Positions 11,735 to 24,391 of a stretch of 64,000 bases of DNA are shown here, piece by piece. The notes below the pieces were generated by a model. It had not been told where the DNA came from. It did not search any database and saw only the letters and a program-made list of their open reading frames with translations. Source of the stretch: Pipra filicauda (lineage: Eukaryota > Chordata > Aves > Passeriformes > Pipridae); the NCBI RefSeq assembly GCF_003945595.2, contig NW_024104096.1:124001-188000 (forward strand), given 5' to 3'. Both the position numbers and the translations under genes were made by a program. Position 1 is the stretch's first letter; the number at the start of each line of letters is the position of its first letter.

Positions 11735-12919
11735 TGTGGTGGTGGGAAACAGTTTTCCCCCTGAAGTTATAAAATGGTAAAACCCCAGGGGGTGGTAACC
11801 CTTGAAGTTTTACCCAATGAGCGCTTCTGCAAAATATAAACATATCACGAGCAGAACGAAAGAGAAGGTAGTTGTAGTTGTTATTGTTGAAGAGGTAGCC
11901 ATGTTGTGAAAGCCACGAGGAAGGGGCTCGGAGCCCCTTGGGGCCTTGCAGGGGGCTACAGAGACTTGGAACAGTGTAAGACTGGGCTAAGTATCTGTAG
12001 CTAAGAGCTGGGGGATGTTTCTTCACTGTGAGCAGCAGCAGCAGCAGCAGCGGCAGAACTGCACTGACCGAAGAAACGGTGGCAGAGAGCCAGAAGAGAT
12101 AAGACCAAGCAACAACGACAGGCATGCAGCAACACAGAGAGAACTCCTGTAAGGAGAGCCGAGAGAGAGCCAGCAGCAGAGAGAGAATTAGGCTCTACAG
12201 AGAGAGAGAGGAAGTAAGGGTAAGAAGTGAAATAAAACCCCATACCCCTCTGAGACCTCCGAGAAAGAAGGAGGAGGATGAACTCTTACTTGAAAGAGTC
12301 TTGAAGTGCTACAGCACTGCAGAAAGGAGCTGTAAAGCTCAGAAGGAATGCGGAGGGGGTGACCTTGGCCCCCCCCGCTGCCTGAGACAGAACACAGAGC
12401 GCTGCAAAGGGGGCTTGAATCCCCTGAAGATACGGACCGTCACGAAGACCCCTGAGCTTTGTGGTATGACCGTGGTGAAATGACCGTTGTCTGGGTGAAC
12501 GCAGCCCACGGAAGAGAAGACCCTCGCTTGAAGATGACGGGCTGAGGGGCTTGGATACCCCCTCGTGTGTACTGGCAGAGATCCAGTTACAGCTGCTGCA
12601 TCAGAAGAGAGGATAGATGCCTGCTGCCTTAGAGACTGCTGCTCTGAGAGTAGAAAGGGATCTTTTCCTTCTTCCCTCCTGGACTTTTATTTGGAGGGGA
12701 GAAGAGATTTGATCCATTGTAAATACTTTTATGTCATGGTAGAGATAATTAAGATTGTATATAATGTATTGTAGTATTTATTTGTACAGTCATTGTAATA
12801 TATTCCCTTTCCCCCATTTGAGTCTCCTGTGGTGTCTGGAAAACCATCTCACACTGGGCTGAGATGTGGGAGGGGGTTTGGACTAGGGAATTGGATTTTG
12901 ATGCTCTCAAACCATGACA
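11735..12919 (+). mobile_element. Probable ERV LTR, GC-rich, about 1.2 kb
   Basis: The block is clearly more GC- and purine-rich than its surroundings. It has LTR-like landmarks: a left end near TGTGGTGGTGGGAAAC, a TATAAA at 11835-11840, an AATAAA at 12231-12236, and a right end ...CTCAAACCATGACA at 12919. The terminal AAACC..ACA style is shared with the LTRs at 24.4 and 53.5 kb. A tract near the right end (GGACTAGGGAATTG) is also found in the nested LTR at 32.2 kb, which suggests relationship or convergence among avian LTRs. The 3' flank is TTGTG, and no matching duplication was found at the proposed left end, so the left boundary is uncertain. Open frames of 80-157 codons here are low-complexity or antisense and are not called as genes. 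Confidence 0.6.
12031..12050. repeat. (AGC)n microsatellite
   Basis: Six full AGC units and a partial one are followed by an interrupted CGGCAG, inside the probable LTR. On the minus strand this yields an Ala or Ser run in chance open frames. Confidence 0.9.
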
Positions 12920-13138
12920 TTGTGAGACCTTTGAAACAAATAGTGCCTACCAGCAAAGGCCAACTAAAATAAGGCATTTCCCAGACATTGGACCAAAGAG
13001 AAGAAAAATATACAAAGTCCTCTTTAAAAGTCTATCTGGAAATGAAATGAAACAAACTTTAATATGAATAAATATCTACTGGACCCAAAGAAAGGTTCTG
13101 TGAATAGAAGAAAAACAGTAGATCAGTTAAAAATTGGT

Positions 13139-13262
13139 GAAAGAGAAAGAAAGAAAGAGAGAAAGAAGAAAGAAAGAAAGAAAGAAGAAAGAAAGAAAAA
13201 AGAGAGAAGGAAAGAAAGAAAGAAGGAAAGAAAGAAAGAAAGGAAGGAAGGAAGGAAGAAAA
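13139..13262. repeat. 124-nt uninterrupted homopurine (GAAA/GGAA)n tract
   Basis: Every base on the plus strand from 13139 to 13262 is A or G, arranged as GAAA units grading into GGAA units at the right end. The lysine/glutamate/arginine-rich frame on the plus strand and the Ser/Phe/Leu frames on the minus strand are artefacts of this tract. Long polypurine mirror-like tracts can form triplex (H-) DNA, but that is inference only. Confidence 0.95.
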
Positions 13263-16200
13263 TAATGCTAAAATGTCTTTCAAAACCCAGCTGAGTCCCT
13301 GACAAAGAGAACAAAATTAGTTAAAAGGGATAACATGATAAAAATACGATTATGGTACCCCAAGGTTATCTGTTTATTGAATTTCTGTTGTAAACTTCCC
13401 ATGTGTTCTTCTCCTTATACCTCAACAGATCCTTCCCAATGTTTTAAATGATTTCTCTGAACTAAAAAGTGACTTTCTTGTATTTTTCTATGGACAAGTA
13501 TTTCCTCATATTTCTGCCACAGTTTTTTAGTGCAACAGTCTGCAGTTAGAACAGAGAGAGATACAGAAGTTACTTTTCCTTTGGAAATGTATTGGTTCCT
13601 TTCTCATTTTTAGAACTTTTTTTAACACAAAATTTCTATGATTTCAGGTCAGCAACAGTGAGTTTTTGAATGGCAAATTCAACAGCCAGACCTGTAAAAA
13701 TGATGCATTTGCAAGGAAATTTCTATATTGTTATTTGAAGTGTATATATATGTAATAATTTTATTAAGAGTAATAATATATAATAATAATATGAATTATT
13801 AAGTATTGTGACATGTATGTATCTGAATGTTTGTTAATTCCTAGATGCTATCACGCCATTTGCAGGCTGGCTTTATCCACATTGGAAAAACAGTCAGGAG
13901 TTATAAGGAGGTTGATGGTTCCAGCCCTGTCTGCCTGGTGGTTTGTACAGATGATGATGTGAACACACCCTGCCAGAGAATCAAATGTTTTGTTTTTCTT
14001 CTCCTTGGGGTGACCATTGCCTCCAGCTGGTTCTGTACAGAATGAGTCATTAATTAAACCCGGATTCTTTGCAGGTGGCCTGTTGCAGGGCTGTGGTTTA
14101 TTCTTGCTTATTCTGCTCCCACGAACAATATTTTGGGGGATTTCAGGCAATGTTATTTTTGTGATTTCACATTTTCTTCACTTTTCTTTCTGCTGCAAGT
14201 ATTCCTCTAAGAGACAGAAAGTGAAAGGCTCAGTTAAGAAAAACACAGCCACCTCCAAAGTGCTAAAACTGCAATAAACCCATCATCTCTAACAACAGCA
14301 GCATGAAAAGATAAAAACCAGCCTGCCAAGAATGTAGTAACCACCCATTCACTTTTAAATGCTCTCCACACTTGAATGCACAGACCTAATTACTTTTCTG
14401 CATTCCCAAATCCACTTTGCAGTGCTGCAATCAGAAACCTGGTGTTAAAATATTTTACACTCTAAGGATCAAGACTAATTATGGGCCTAAGCCTCACCTT
14501 TTGGTTTCCTTACAAACTAGCCTCCCCCCTCCCCCATCCACTGCACCCCCTTCCCTTCTTTGGGGATGCTTTACAGCACACTCCGCTAGACGAAAGGCTG
14601 TCCAGTCTCAGCCGGGGGTGAAGTAAAGACAGAATAAAACAAAAAGCTACTCAGTCCAATTCAGTAAGCTTCAATGGACCTGGTATATTTAATGTGAGCC
14701 CAGGGTTTGCCTACAGAATTGTGATAGAATGCAATATTCTCAACAAAAAAAGATGTGTTTAAAGTCAGGCAAGGCCCCATAAGGCTGTTGTTGGTGTTTA
14801 AGCAGTACACTGAGGTATTTAGCTCTGAGGGTTTCTAAACATTCCAGCTGAGAATAAAACAACAGCTTTACAGTAGCTTCTTAAAGGTTTGGGGGGCTGG
14901 GAATGTTCCCTCCCCGTTGCATTGAAAAGTCAATAAACAGTAGGAAAGATCATGTCATAACAAAGATGAAGTCACCTATTACAGGGTATAGTGATGGCTA
15001 ATGGTTCTATCAGGAGGACTAATCCCATACATTAAATGATGTAATTGTTATAATAATATTATGGTTATTATAACGCCCAGGCATAGGGCATTTTCCATGT
15101 TGTGTAGCGTGAAGCTGCTGCTGACCATCCACCCTTTCTATGGCTGGTGCTTGATAAAATATGAAAATATTAGGTAATGACTATTTAGTTAAATATTAGC
15201 AACATGGCAGGTGGCAGCCAGCAATCCAAACACATTTTCTGTTACACATATCTTATTTTTCATGGCATTTACCAAACTTCTTTAGGCCATTTTGTCTGGA
15301 GCTACAGTCCTAAAAAGATTTCAATCATGATAAACCATTATCTGCAAAAGTTGGCACAAGTGTTTTTCCTCTGTGAAACACTTTTAGTTCCACTTATTAA
15401 TGTAGAGTATAAAATAAGAGTAATAACAACAACATCAATACCACCACTTTTTGCTTATTGCAACATTGGTGGTGAGACACTTTTAAGGACCTTAATGAGA
15501 AAAAAACTCAAAGAAAATATTTAGTTCTCTGATGTCTCACTCTCTTACCTTTACATGCTTTGGGATAGGCTCAGATTATTGCAAATCACACAGTTTTGCG
15601 CACATAAAGGTTTTAAATCCCGGTCCATTTTAGGACAATCAAAATTAAGTAGTCACCCTCAGCTAGTGATACAAGGGAAAGGGTTAAAACAATAAGATGG
15701 TGTGAGAAGCGATAGTTCACATGAAGGTTTAAGAAAAATAATATGGGAATTAGCAGAGAGCATGCACTTTGGCTTACAACTATCAATTAACTCTCCTTGT
15801 TAGATAGGTGATTTATTCCACTCAGTAGCATCAAATATAAGAGAAAAAGGTGACCAAACCAATAATTATCTTCATGGAATTCAAAGGCTTGAAAGCCACA
15901 ATTCTTAAGAAATAAAAACAGAGTTCTTTTCATAGTATATGTTTCATCTAAAGATTGCAATAAGAACCAGGCCCTAGCTCTGACCCTTTACACTTCAAGG
16001 TGAAAAAGTAGGTTAAAGAAATTAATGGCAATAATCACAGGGCTTTTCTACATAAAACAGTCTCTGAGTTGAGGTCAAAGATCAAACACTCAGGGCACTA
16101 CCTGCGTCACACAAAGATCTTTTCCACAATAGAAATGAAGAGCAAGGCTGGCAGAAAAGAGCAAGAAGACTAATCAATTCTAAAATTATTAGGAAAAGAA

Positions 16201-19200
16201 AGAGACAAAAGGAAAAAAAGTGGACTCTGAAAAGTCTGGATGAAAATAAAAAGTGTGACCATTCTCTCCTGAATTTTTTGAAAAAATAAGTCTGAGGATT
16301 TCTTGCACTTTGCAGAGAGGTTCTAACGGGAATGAATGTTAAATATTTCCATTTCATCTTCATCCCCACCTACCAGCTCTATTCTTTTGCACCATCTGAA
16401 ATGGTCTTTACATTCTTTTTTTGTACTAGTTTGGGCCCTTTTACAGAGAACTGAAGATGTCTATGCTCTGAGGATTGTATTCTTATTTTTTTGATTGTTG
16501 TTAAATCTTTGGATGATTTTTACACCGTAGCAAGTAATATCCCTATTCTGGGCTTGTGTAAATCATAGGAACAGATTTCATATTAGGAATCACTAAGCGA
16601 AAAACACTTCTCCTGCCCTCCATCGCTTCTACTGTTTGAGAGTTCAAAGATAGATCCCCACAATTGCATGCAAGAGCTCTCTGGACTTGCTGCATATCTT
16701 GAGGGCATTTAGTCAAGAATTTAATAATAAAGATACTCCTTATTTTTCAATGGAGAAGTTTAAGGCATGTATTCAGTTGCTCAATTTAAAGAATTTTTTG
16801 TTTTAAAATGAGTTTAATGTCTTACAGGCTACATTTTAACATGTGGACACTGCTCTGTTGACTTCACTAGGTGAGGCTTTCTTCTCTTCTCAAGGCTGGG
16901 CAGACATAAAGATTTTGCTGAAATCAGAACAAACTACTCAGCAGTGAGCAGGATCCAGTGCCAGCAAAGCAGAGGGAACTGCTGCATGTATGGACACACA
17001 AAGAGGTTACTTGTGCAGCTCATTTTATTCCTTTGGTCTTCCTCGAGTTACAGTTGTCTAGGTATCTACTCATTGCCCCTGACAAAACCTTTCTTATAGT
17101 TGAAACAAAATAGAGATGTTTATCTGCTCTACAAGTTGGTTGAGGAATCCCCACCCCATCTTGAAGTTTTGGTGTGAGATATAAAGCTGATATGTAAAGA
17201 AATCCAGAATAGCATGCTCAGATACAGAGAACTGGCCATGAGCATGACACTGGGTGTTCTTGCTGAAAAGGTTAAAAAGGTCAAAGTAAAAATTGGTCAT
17301 TATGTTTCTGTCATCAGAGTGGGGAGCTATTTTATGGGACACTTTGAAAGACATGTACAACTAATGCTTCCTACTCTTTAAAAGAAACAAAATAATAAGT
17401 GCATACTGTATGATTCCCCCTTTTTTGCTTTCTTTTTTTTTTTTCTTTCAATAACAAAAGCCTTCGCTCACTCTCTCATTCTTTGCTGCTACCATGTAGT
17501 AGTCAAAAACTCCTTGGATGTCTGAACATTTTATGTCATATAATCTAATAATTCACTATAGCATCAGGTCACAGAAGGCTGATTCATCTATCTGACACAT
17601 TCAGCTATATATTAGATACACGCTAACCCTTATGCCCATACTGTACAGAGCACATTCTGTATAAACTGAAGCAAAATATGACTTGACTTTATTTTTTCTA
17701 ATGGATCAGAGAGGTCGCAGGGGTGGAAGGCAGAAACATAGGTGCACTGTTCATCTAATGTTCATCTAAGTGCTGAACTGCCTCCCCAAGATTTTAAGAT
17801 AGACTAAGAGGATCTGAGACATGAAAATGTGTTCATTTATTTTGTAGCCTTGGAAAATTGCTGTCTGAATTTTCTTCACATACAGGTCTTAGAGCATCCC
17901 CTAATGAATGTCATCACAGATATATTCCTGATTTTTAAATTGCCTTTAATGTGTTTAAGACAAATATTTGCATTTGTTGTCAGATATCATAATTCACGTC
18001 CTTGTGATATAACTTCAATTAGCAATTATTGTCTGATGGCTCCTTAGAAAAAAAAAGAGGCCTTAATAGTCACCGTGATAGAAGGTATAATAATGGCTAC
18101 ATTGGCCTATTGTTTGAGATCTTGCCCAACTAGCAGAAGGTCACTGAACCTCATCCTACTGATGTGATCTGACTGAGCATGAAGTTAAAATTATAGTCAC
18201 ACAATGACTGTGATGTTTTAGGTTGCAATATTTGCAATTAGCCACAATGTGACCTTCATGTTTCATCCCTTAAAAGCGGAGTTACATTATTGATTATTAT
18301 TCCTAGCATTGCTGTAGTTTATTAGTTTTGTCAGATTTATTTTATATTCAGTTATTTGTCACATGAGGATTATGTGGCAAGTCATGGAGTATGTGACACA
18401 CATTTTTTATTACTACAGATGTTCCTAAAATAGATGTAAGCATCTCTGCAAAAAGCAGCCCCTCTGTGCCAAATTCCAGCTTGTGCTAGTGTGAGAACCC
18501 AGTAGGATGAGAGAAAGAGTATAAAGAACCTTTATCCATTGCTACTGCAATGACAGTTTCTGGTTTTTGAAAATGCACTACAGATTGCTGTGAGTTGCAA
18601 AGAGAAGAAGGATGGTGGAGGGCAAATCTTGAGTTTGCTCCTCTCTCTGCATTGCTATACTCCAGACCACAACTGGTGTCACTTATTAGTGCAATGTAAT
18701 CTCTTCCTGACTATAACACAGGAATGGTTTGTTTAAAGTAAAAAATATATCCTATAAAATACTGTAGTCTAGTATACAAAAACTTCAACAACTGACCACA
18801 TTTTTTCCCAAAACTTACAATTTTGGGATGTGTCAAAAGTAGCCAACACTGTGAGTTCATCTCCTCCTACCCTGTTATTTCACCCTGTTATTCTACTGCA
18901 ACCTGCAAGGTTATGCAAATCTTTCAAAATTATTGTTTATTTTCCCATTGTATTGAAGATGTACCTGTAATCAGCACATACTATTTATTTTTTCTCTAAA
19001 CTTAAATGAGAGATTAAAGTAAGTTTTTCCTAAAAAAGGACCTTTTTTTCCTAAAAAAGTAACCACTTTTCCCAAAATTAATAATTCACTTTAAACTGTT
19101 TTAGTATTTGAATTCAACAGACATCAGTTTTTCTAATATCAGCCTCTGCCCCTCAAGCTTCACCAATGATTTCTTACATGTCACACTATCAGGTACTTTG

Positions 19201-21754
19201 CTGAAGCCTAGTTAGTTGTGATTTGTCTCATTTCTTTAGTCCAAATGAGTCAGTTATCTTCTCCAAAAGATCTGTCTGTTATGATCTTCCTTTGGTTAGG
19301 ACTCAGGCCTCTTTTTCATTTGGTATATGATGAATCATGGTAACTGGCCTCTAAAATCTGTTCTGATGTTTATGTCAGAATAAAATCATGAAGTAGAACT
19401 TTAGGACTGAGCAGGGGTAACCTAGTTTGCTAGTAGGACTGCTACAACTAGTAGAATTGATAGAACTAGTAGACTAGTAGGTTTTGCTATGATAGCTTCT
19501 GAGTAGAGAGGTGGAAAATCTAATTTGAACTTCAAGGGAAGTTTTAGAGATTAAGTTAAACACATGACCCTGAGCATATAATTTATTTGTCCCCCATGTC
19601 CTGTACGTGTGAGCAGAAACACAAACTTTTCTAATTTTACATTCAGGTATGCTCCCCTGTTTTTCAAAGCATGTACTGGGTTTCTGGCTAGTTTTCAACA
19701 TTTTCTGGGAACTGCTGCCTTTTCCCTCATTGATGTGAAAGTACTGTGAAAGATTTCTAGGATACTTTTAGCCACAGAACAGTTGGGAAATTCAGACCAA
19801 CCCTGTAATTTCCAGACCCTGTCTAGAAATAAGGAGCATCCCAAATCAAGCCACCCACTGTCACTAACTCAAGTGGGATACAGAAAAGTCAGAGAACTAT
19901 GCACAGTATACCAAAAGCAGGTTTAAACTCCCAAGCATCACCCGCATTTAAGCTTTTATAAGAGTCAAGCTGATGATGGACAAGTTTTGATTTCATGGAG
20001 ATCCAGTCAGGCATAGCAGGATGCAAAGGGAATGCAAGTGATTTTAAAATATGAAGTAAGAGGGGGAAACAGAGCAGGACACTACACTGGATAAGTGTGG
20101 AATGAGGTGTTTTACCAAGACTTGGGGAATGGGTCAGGAGAGTTTTGTGTAATCAATTACTTCAGTAGAGCATCTGTGAGTTTTAACAATTTTAAAATAG
20201 GCAAATTAGAGCTGGATAAGAAATGACAACCCATGTTTATGCACAGTAGACTCCCTGAGAGCCAACAATAAACATTCTTCAAAAAGAGACTATGCCTACC
20301 AGAGATCTCCCAAGCTGCATCTGCAGCATTACTAATCGCAGCAACTGAGGAGGGTATCTTTAAGGTAGAAATTCTGCCAGTGAGGCCCATGAGGTAATGA
20401 GGTAATAGGCCATGTGTTGTGTGATAAACCAGCTCAGGTTGGAAGGCAGCAGTGATACAACCCTCTTTGGCAGCATGGGGAGGCAGAGAGATTACATCTC
20501 ACCTGCTATCACTTAAGCTTTTATATCACTTTACTTGTGTTTGCCAGGATATACACAAGCCCATGCCAGTCAAGATGAATATGTGTTTTCTTAACTGAAT
20601 TGTAGCATTTTATAATGAATTTATTAAGGTTTAGTCCAAGTTCTTCAGTTACTTCTAAAGAGTACAGTCCATTTCATTATGCTAACAGCTGAATTATTCA
20701 TGTTAAGCAGCATGTCCCCAATCATTCTCTGGCTCATGATATTTTTCTTTTACCTTTGCAGCAACAAGTTCCAGGCAGATGCTCCAGGTATATGTGCATA
20801 TCATTCTGTCCTTTTGTTTCCCTTCATCTACCTCTAGGCTCCTTCTTCACTGTGTTTAGTCTGTAGACATGTGAATAAATAGCCTTCCAAGCAGGGATGT
20901 GGTTCTTGAACTCTTTTCTGGGGGTGTTTGGCCTTCTCACATTGATGACAACCTCTTCAGGATGCACAGATTTGGTACTGACACACACAAACCATTCCCC
21001 TTTCAAATGCCTTTCCACAGCAATCTCTGTGAGAGACACTTTTAAACTACATTCAGACAAATAATGAAATTCACCTTTTTATATCACTTTGATACTTTTG
21101 TATGTTTGGATTCAATGTCAGTTGCAGTTACTTGGCAGATCTGGAAAAACAGGTAAATTACGAACACTGAATTATTTGAATTATAACAGCGCCAAAAAGA
21201 TGCTTGTAGATAGTTTGTGAAGCAGTTTATTATAAATGTAATATATTGTTATAATGAAACCTTAAATAAAATGGGCTATTGTGTTAAACACAACAGAGAA
21301 AGCTTCTGGTACGCAATGCTCTATGAAAGTTACAACGTCTGGGCCTGATGGCTATTGACTTTGAGAGCTGAGAAGAACTTTCTGCAAAGTGCCATCACTA
21401 TGGCACTTAAATTGTTTACAAAAACAATGTTGTCACTCGTTCCAGTGATTTGCTGTAAGGAAAAATAAAACTCTTCCCAAGTCCGTACCACCATTCTATC
21501 TCCTTTGGGAATACCATGTAGCCAGATCTTTCCAAAGATGTTTAGGAAACAGCAACATTTCCTGAAGCAGGGCTGCCCATCTAGACAGAAGAAAAAAAAT
21601 CCACCACGACATACCACACTGTTTTCTAATTTCAAAACACATGGAGTCCTCTATTTTGCTACTATTTTGCTGCCTAAGTTAGGCTGCCATGTCAGGCTGC
21701 AGCACCAAACAGCCCACAGAAATACAGGAACCCCATGCTATCATTAGGACGTTC
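13263..21754. other. Long non-coding stretch
   Basis: About 8.5 kb without recognisable exons, RNA genes or well-preserved transposable elements. It includes an AT-rich run at 13741-13803 and a 10-bp stem hairpin at 15047-15074. Local direct repeats of ACTAGTAG occur near 19440-19475. Open frames are no longer than 106 codons and show no domains. Confidence 0.55.
15047..15074. repeat. AT-rich perfect inverted repeat
   Basis: GTTATAATAA (15047-15056) pairs perfectly with TTATTATAAC (15065-15074) around an 8-nt loop. It is a possible cruciform in AT-rich DNA. No associated gene was seen. Confidence 0.7.
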
Positions 21755-24067
21755 AAAGTCAGCCCTGCAATAAACAGGTCTCAAGGGAGCTGACTTGGAA
21801 AGATGCCAGCCTTGATCTGCTGCTTGTCAACAGAATGGATCTCATGAATGGAGATGAGCGATGTCTTGGCCACAATGACCATGAAGTTATTGCATTTAGA
21901 GTCTCTGTTGACAGGACAAAAAGTCCCAGCAAAACTTCAACTCTGGACAAGAGGAGAACAGACTTCAAGCTTCTCAGGGAATTAGTAAGCAAGGTCTCAA
22001 GGGAAAATGTTTTTGCAGGTGCTGGGGTCCATCAGTGATGGTCACTTTTCAAACATCTCCTCCTAAGGGCCTGGGAGCAGGCAGTTCCCAAATGTTGGAA
22101 GTCAAGCACATGAGCCAGAAGGATGACTTAGCTGAACACCAATCTTCTCTTGGTGATAAGGCAAAAAAAGGAAGGAGTATGCCCGGTGGAATCAAGGTCA
22201 AGTGACATGAGAAGACTTCAGAGATACTGCTGCCACTATAGGGAGAAAATCTGTGTGGCCAAAGCTCAGTTGAAGCTGAAGCTGGCCAGAAATGTTATGA
22301 CAATAAAAAAAGTAATTTCAAATATATTAATGGCAATAGGCAGTATAGAAATATCATCGGACTGTTCCAGGATGAGGATGGTCACCTCTCAAACAGGGAC
22401 AGAGATAAGGCAGAGGTGTTTAACAATTTCTTTTCCTCTGTCTTCAACATGGATGATGGACCAAGGGGATCCCAGTGCCCTCAGCTGGAGGACAATGGCT
22501 GTGAGACTGATCAACTCCCATTCAACCCTGAAATTGTATGGGATCTGCTGCTCTAGCTGGATCTCTACAAATCTATGGAGCCTGATGGGATTCACTTCTG
22601 AATCCTCAAAGAGCTGGCTGAAGTCATAGCAAAACCTCTCTCAATGATTTTTGAGCAATCTTGGGAATCTGGAGAGGTCTCAGTTGGTTGGAAGCTGGTG
22701 AACCTTGTCCCAGTTTTCAAGAAGACCAAGAAGCAGGACCCTGGAAACTGCAGGCCTGTCAATCTCACTTCAGTGCCTGATAAAGTTATGGAGAAGATTA
22801 TTTGAGGAAGTGTTGAAAAACACCTGAAAGACAACACTGTCATTGTTCACAGACAGCAGGGCTTCACGATCTGATTTCCTTCTATTTCCACCTAGTTATC
22901 AAGAGAAGTCAGTTGATGTAATCTTTTTGGATTTCAGTAAAGCTTTTGATACTGTCTCTCACATGTTCCTTCTGGGCAAAATGTCCAACACACAGCTGGA
23001 TAAATACATCACAGTGTGGGTGAGCCATTGGCTCATGGGTGGGGCACAGAGGGTTATAGTGAATGGGGTAACATCAGACTGACGACCTGTCACTAGTGGG
23101 TTCCACAGGACTCTATCTTAGGCTCTGTGCTCTTCAACATCTTCATAAATGACTTGAATGCAGGACTGGAAGAGATACTAAGCAAGATTGCAGACAATGC
23201 AAAACTGTGAGGAGCTATTGACTCCCTCAAAGCAGGGAGGCCCTGCAGAGAGACTGTGACAAATTAAAGGACTGGACAATCACCAGCTATATGAAGTTCA
23301 ACAAGGAAAAGCACCAGATTCTGCACCTGGAATGGGATAACCCTGGATGTATGAACAGACTGGGGAATGAGATGCTGGAAGGCAGCTCTGCGGAAAGGGA
23401 CCTGAGGGTTCTGGTCAGTAGCCATTTGAATATGAGTCAGCAGTGCCCTGGCAGTCAGGAGGGCCAACCCTGTCCTGAGGGGCATCAGGCACAGCATTGC
23501 CAGCCAAGTGAGGGAAGGAATTATCCTGCTCTGTTCTGCACTGGGGCGGCCTCACCTTGAATATTGTGGCAGTTTTGGGCACCACAATATAAGAAAGTTA
23601 TTAAGCTGTTAGAGAGTGTCCAAAGGAGGGCAACAAAGATGGTGAAGGGCCTTGAGGGGAAGCCGTATGAGGACCGACTGAGGTCACTTGGTGTGTTCAG
23701 TCTGGAGAAGGGGAAACTGAGGAGAGGCCTCATTGCAGTCCACAGCTTCCTCATGAGGGGAAGAGAAGGGGCATGCACTGATCTCTTCTCTGTGGCGACC
23801 AGGGACAGAACTCGAGGAAAGGCCTGAAGTTGTGTCAGGGGAGGCTTAGGTTGGATCTTATAAGAAGGTTCTTCCCCCAGAGGGTGGTTGGGTGCTGGAA
23901 CAGGCTCCCCAGGTAAGCAGTCACAGCACCAAGCCTGACAGAGTTCAAGAAGCATTTGGATGATACTCTTAGGCACATGGTGTGACTGTTGGGAATGGTT
24001 GTGTGCAGGGCTGAGGGTTGGACTTGGTGATCCTTGTGGGTTTCTTTCAACTCAGCGTATTCTGTGA
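21755..24067 (+). mobile_element. CR1 LINE, long 5'-truncated copy
   Basis: A 2.3-kb plus-strand CR1 copy. It enters inside the C-terminal part of the endonuclease domain (LDLLLVNR..., GHNDHEVIAF) at about 21770, continues through the linker and reverse transcriptase, and ends at the CR1 terminus ATTCTGTGA near 24067. It is 5'-truncated, as most CR1 copies are. Numerous indels and stops indicate an old insertion. The left boundary is estimated from where coding similarity begins. No target-site duplication is expected or seen for CR1. Confidence 0.93.
21770..23990 (+). pseudogene. CR1 ORF2 remnant (endonuclease C-terminus plus reverse transcriptase)
   Basis: Conceptual pieces in order: endonuclease end (21770-22038), interrupted by an in-frame TGA at 22036-22038; the region between EN and RT (22150-22310), followed by frame changes; RT fingers (KPLSMIFEQSWESGEVS and DPGNCRPVNLTSVPDKVMEK, about 22630-22800); motif A (VDVIFLDFSKAFDTVSH, within 22843-23082); motif B degraded to [13 protein letters not shown] (about 23100-23140); and motif C changed from the family's FADDT to IADNA at 23187-23201, losing the second catalytic aspartate. 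The C-terminal connector runs on in 23291-23827 and beyond. It has many stops and frameshifts, so it is non-functional. It is clearly more decayed than the RTE copy at 7.4-9.2 kb. Confidence 0.92.
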
Positions 24068-24386
24068 GTCTGTTCTCACATGGCTTCCACAAGCTCTGAA
24101 AGTTGCAGTCCTAGAAGAGCTCTACCAAAATCTAACCTCTCCTCTGCTGACACCAGAGTGCTCAAGAGTCAATGTCTGCAATGAATATTTCTGTGTCATC
24201 TGTATTGATATTGTGCACTCTAAAGGGTTCCAAGACACACCTGGGTGGGCTGAAGACATCCTTTACTGACATGGAGTGGGAGTAGCAGCAGCAGCAGCAC
24301 ATCCATACTCTGCAAGTAACCTTCACCCACCCACAGTCACTCAAGAAAGATGTGCTGAATTCTTTGGAAGCTGCTGAAAGATCTGG
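24068..24386. other. Short non-coding stretch
   Basis: Lies between the CR1 3' end and the solo LTR. It contains a short (AGC)n run at about 24282-24298. Nothing else is recognised. Confidence 0.55.
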
Positions 24387-24391
24387 GTGCT
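24387..24391. repeat. Target-site duplication, left copy (GTGCT)
   Basis: GTGCT directly precedes the LTR terminus TGTGCTGG and is repeated exactly at 25037-25041 after the other terminus. Confidence 0.85.

Noticed and set aside
11652..12483. Open frames of 80-157 codons on both strands around 12 kb
   Set aside because: They fall within the probable LTR and its AGC repeat; composition explains them.
13059..13314. Lys/Glu/Arg-rich and Ser/Phe-rich open frames on both strands
   Set aside because: They are pure translations of the homopurine tract.
19140..19400. Possible very old LINE fragment
   Set aside because: There is a faint resemblance to reversed CR1-like RT sequence, but no motif can be aligned with confidence by eye.
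23521..23976. 151-codon minus-strand frame
   Set aside because: It is antisense to the CR1 ORF2 remnant, hence a shadow.
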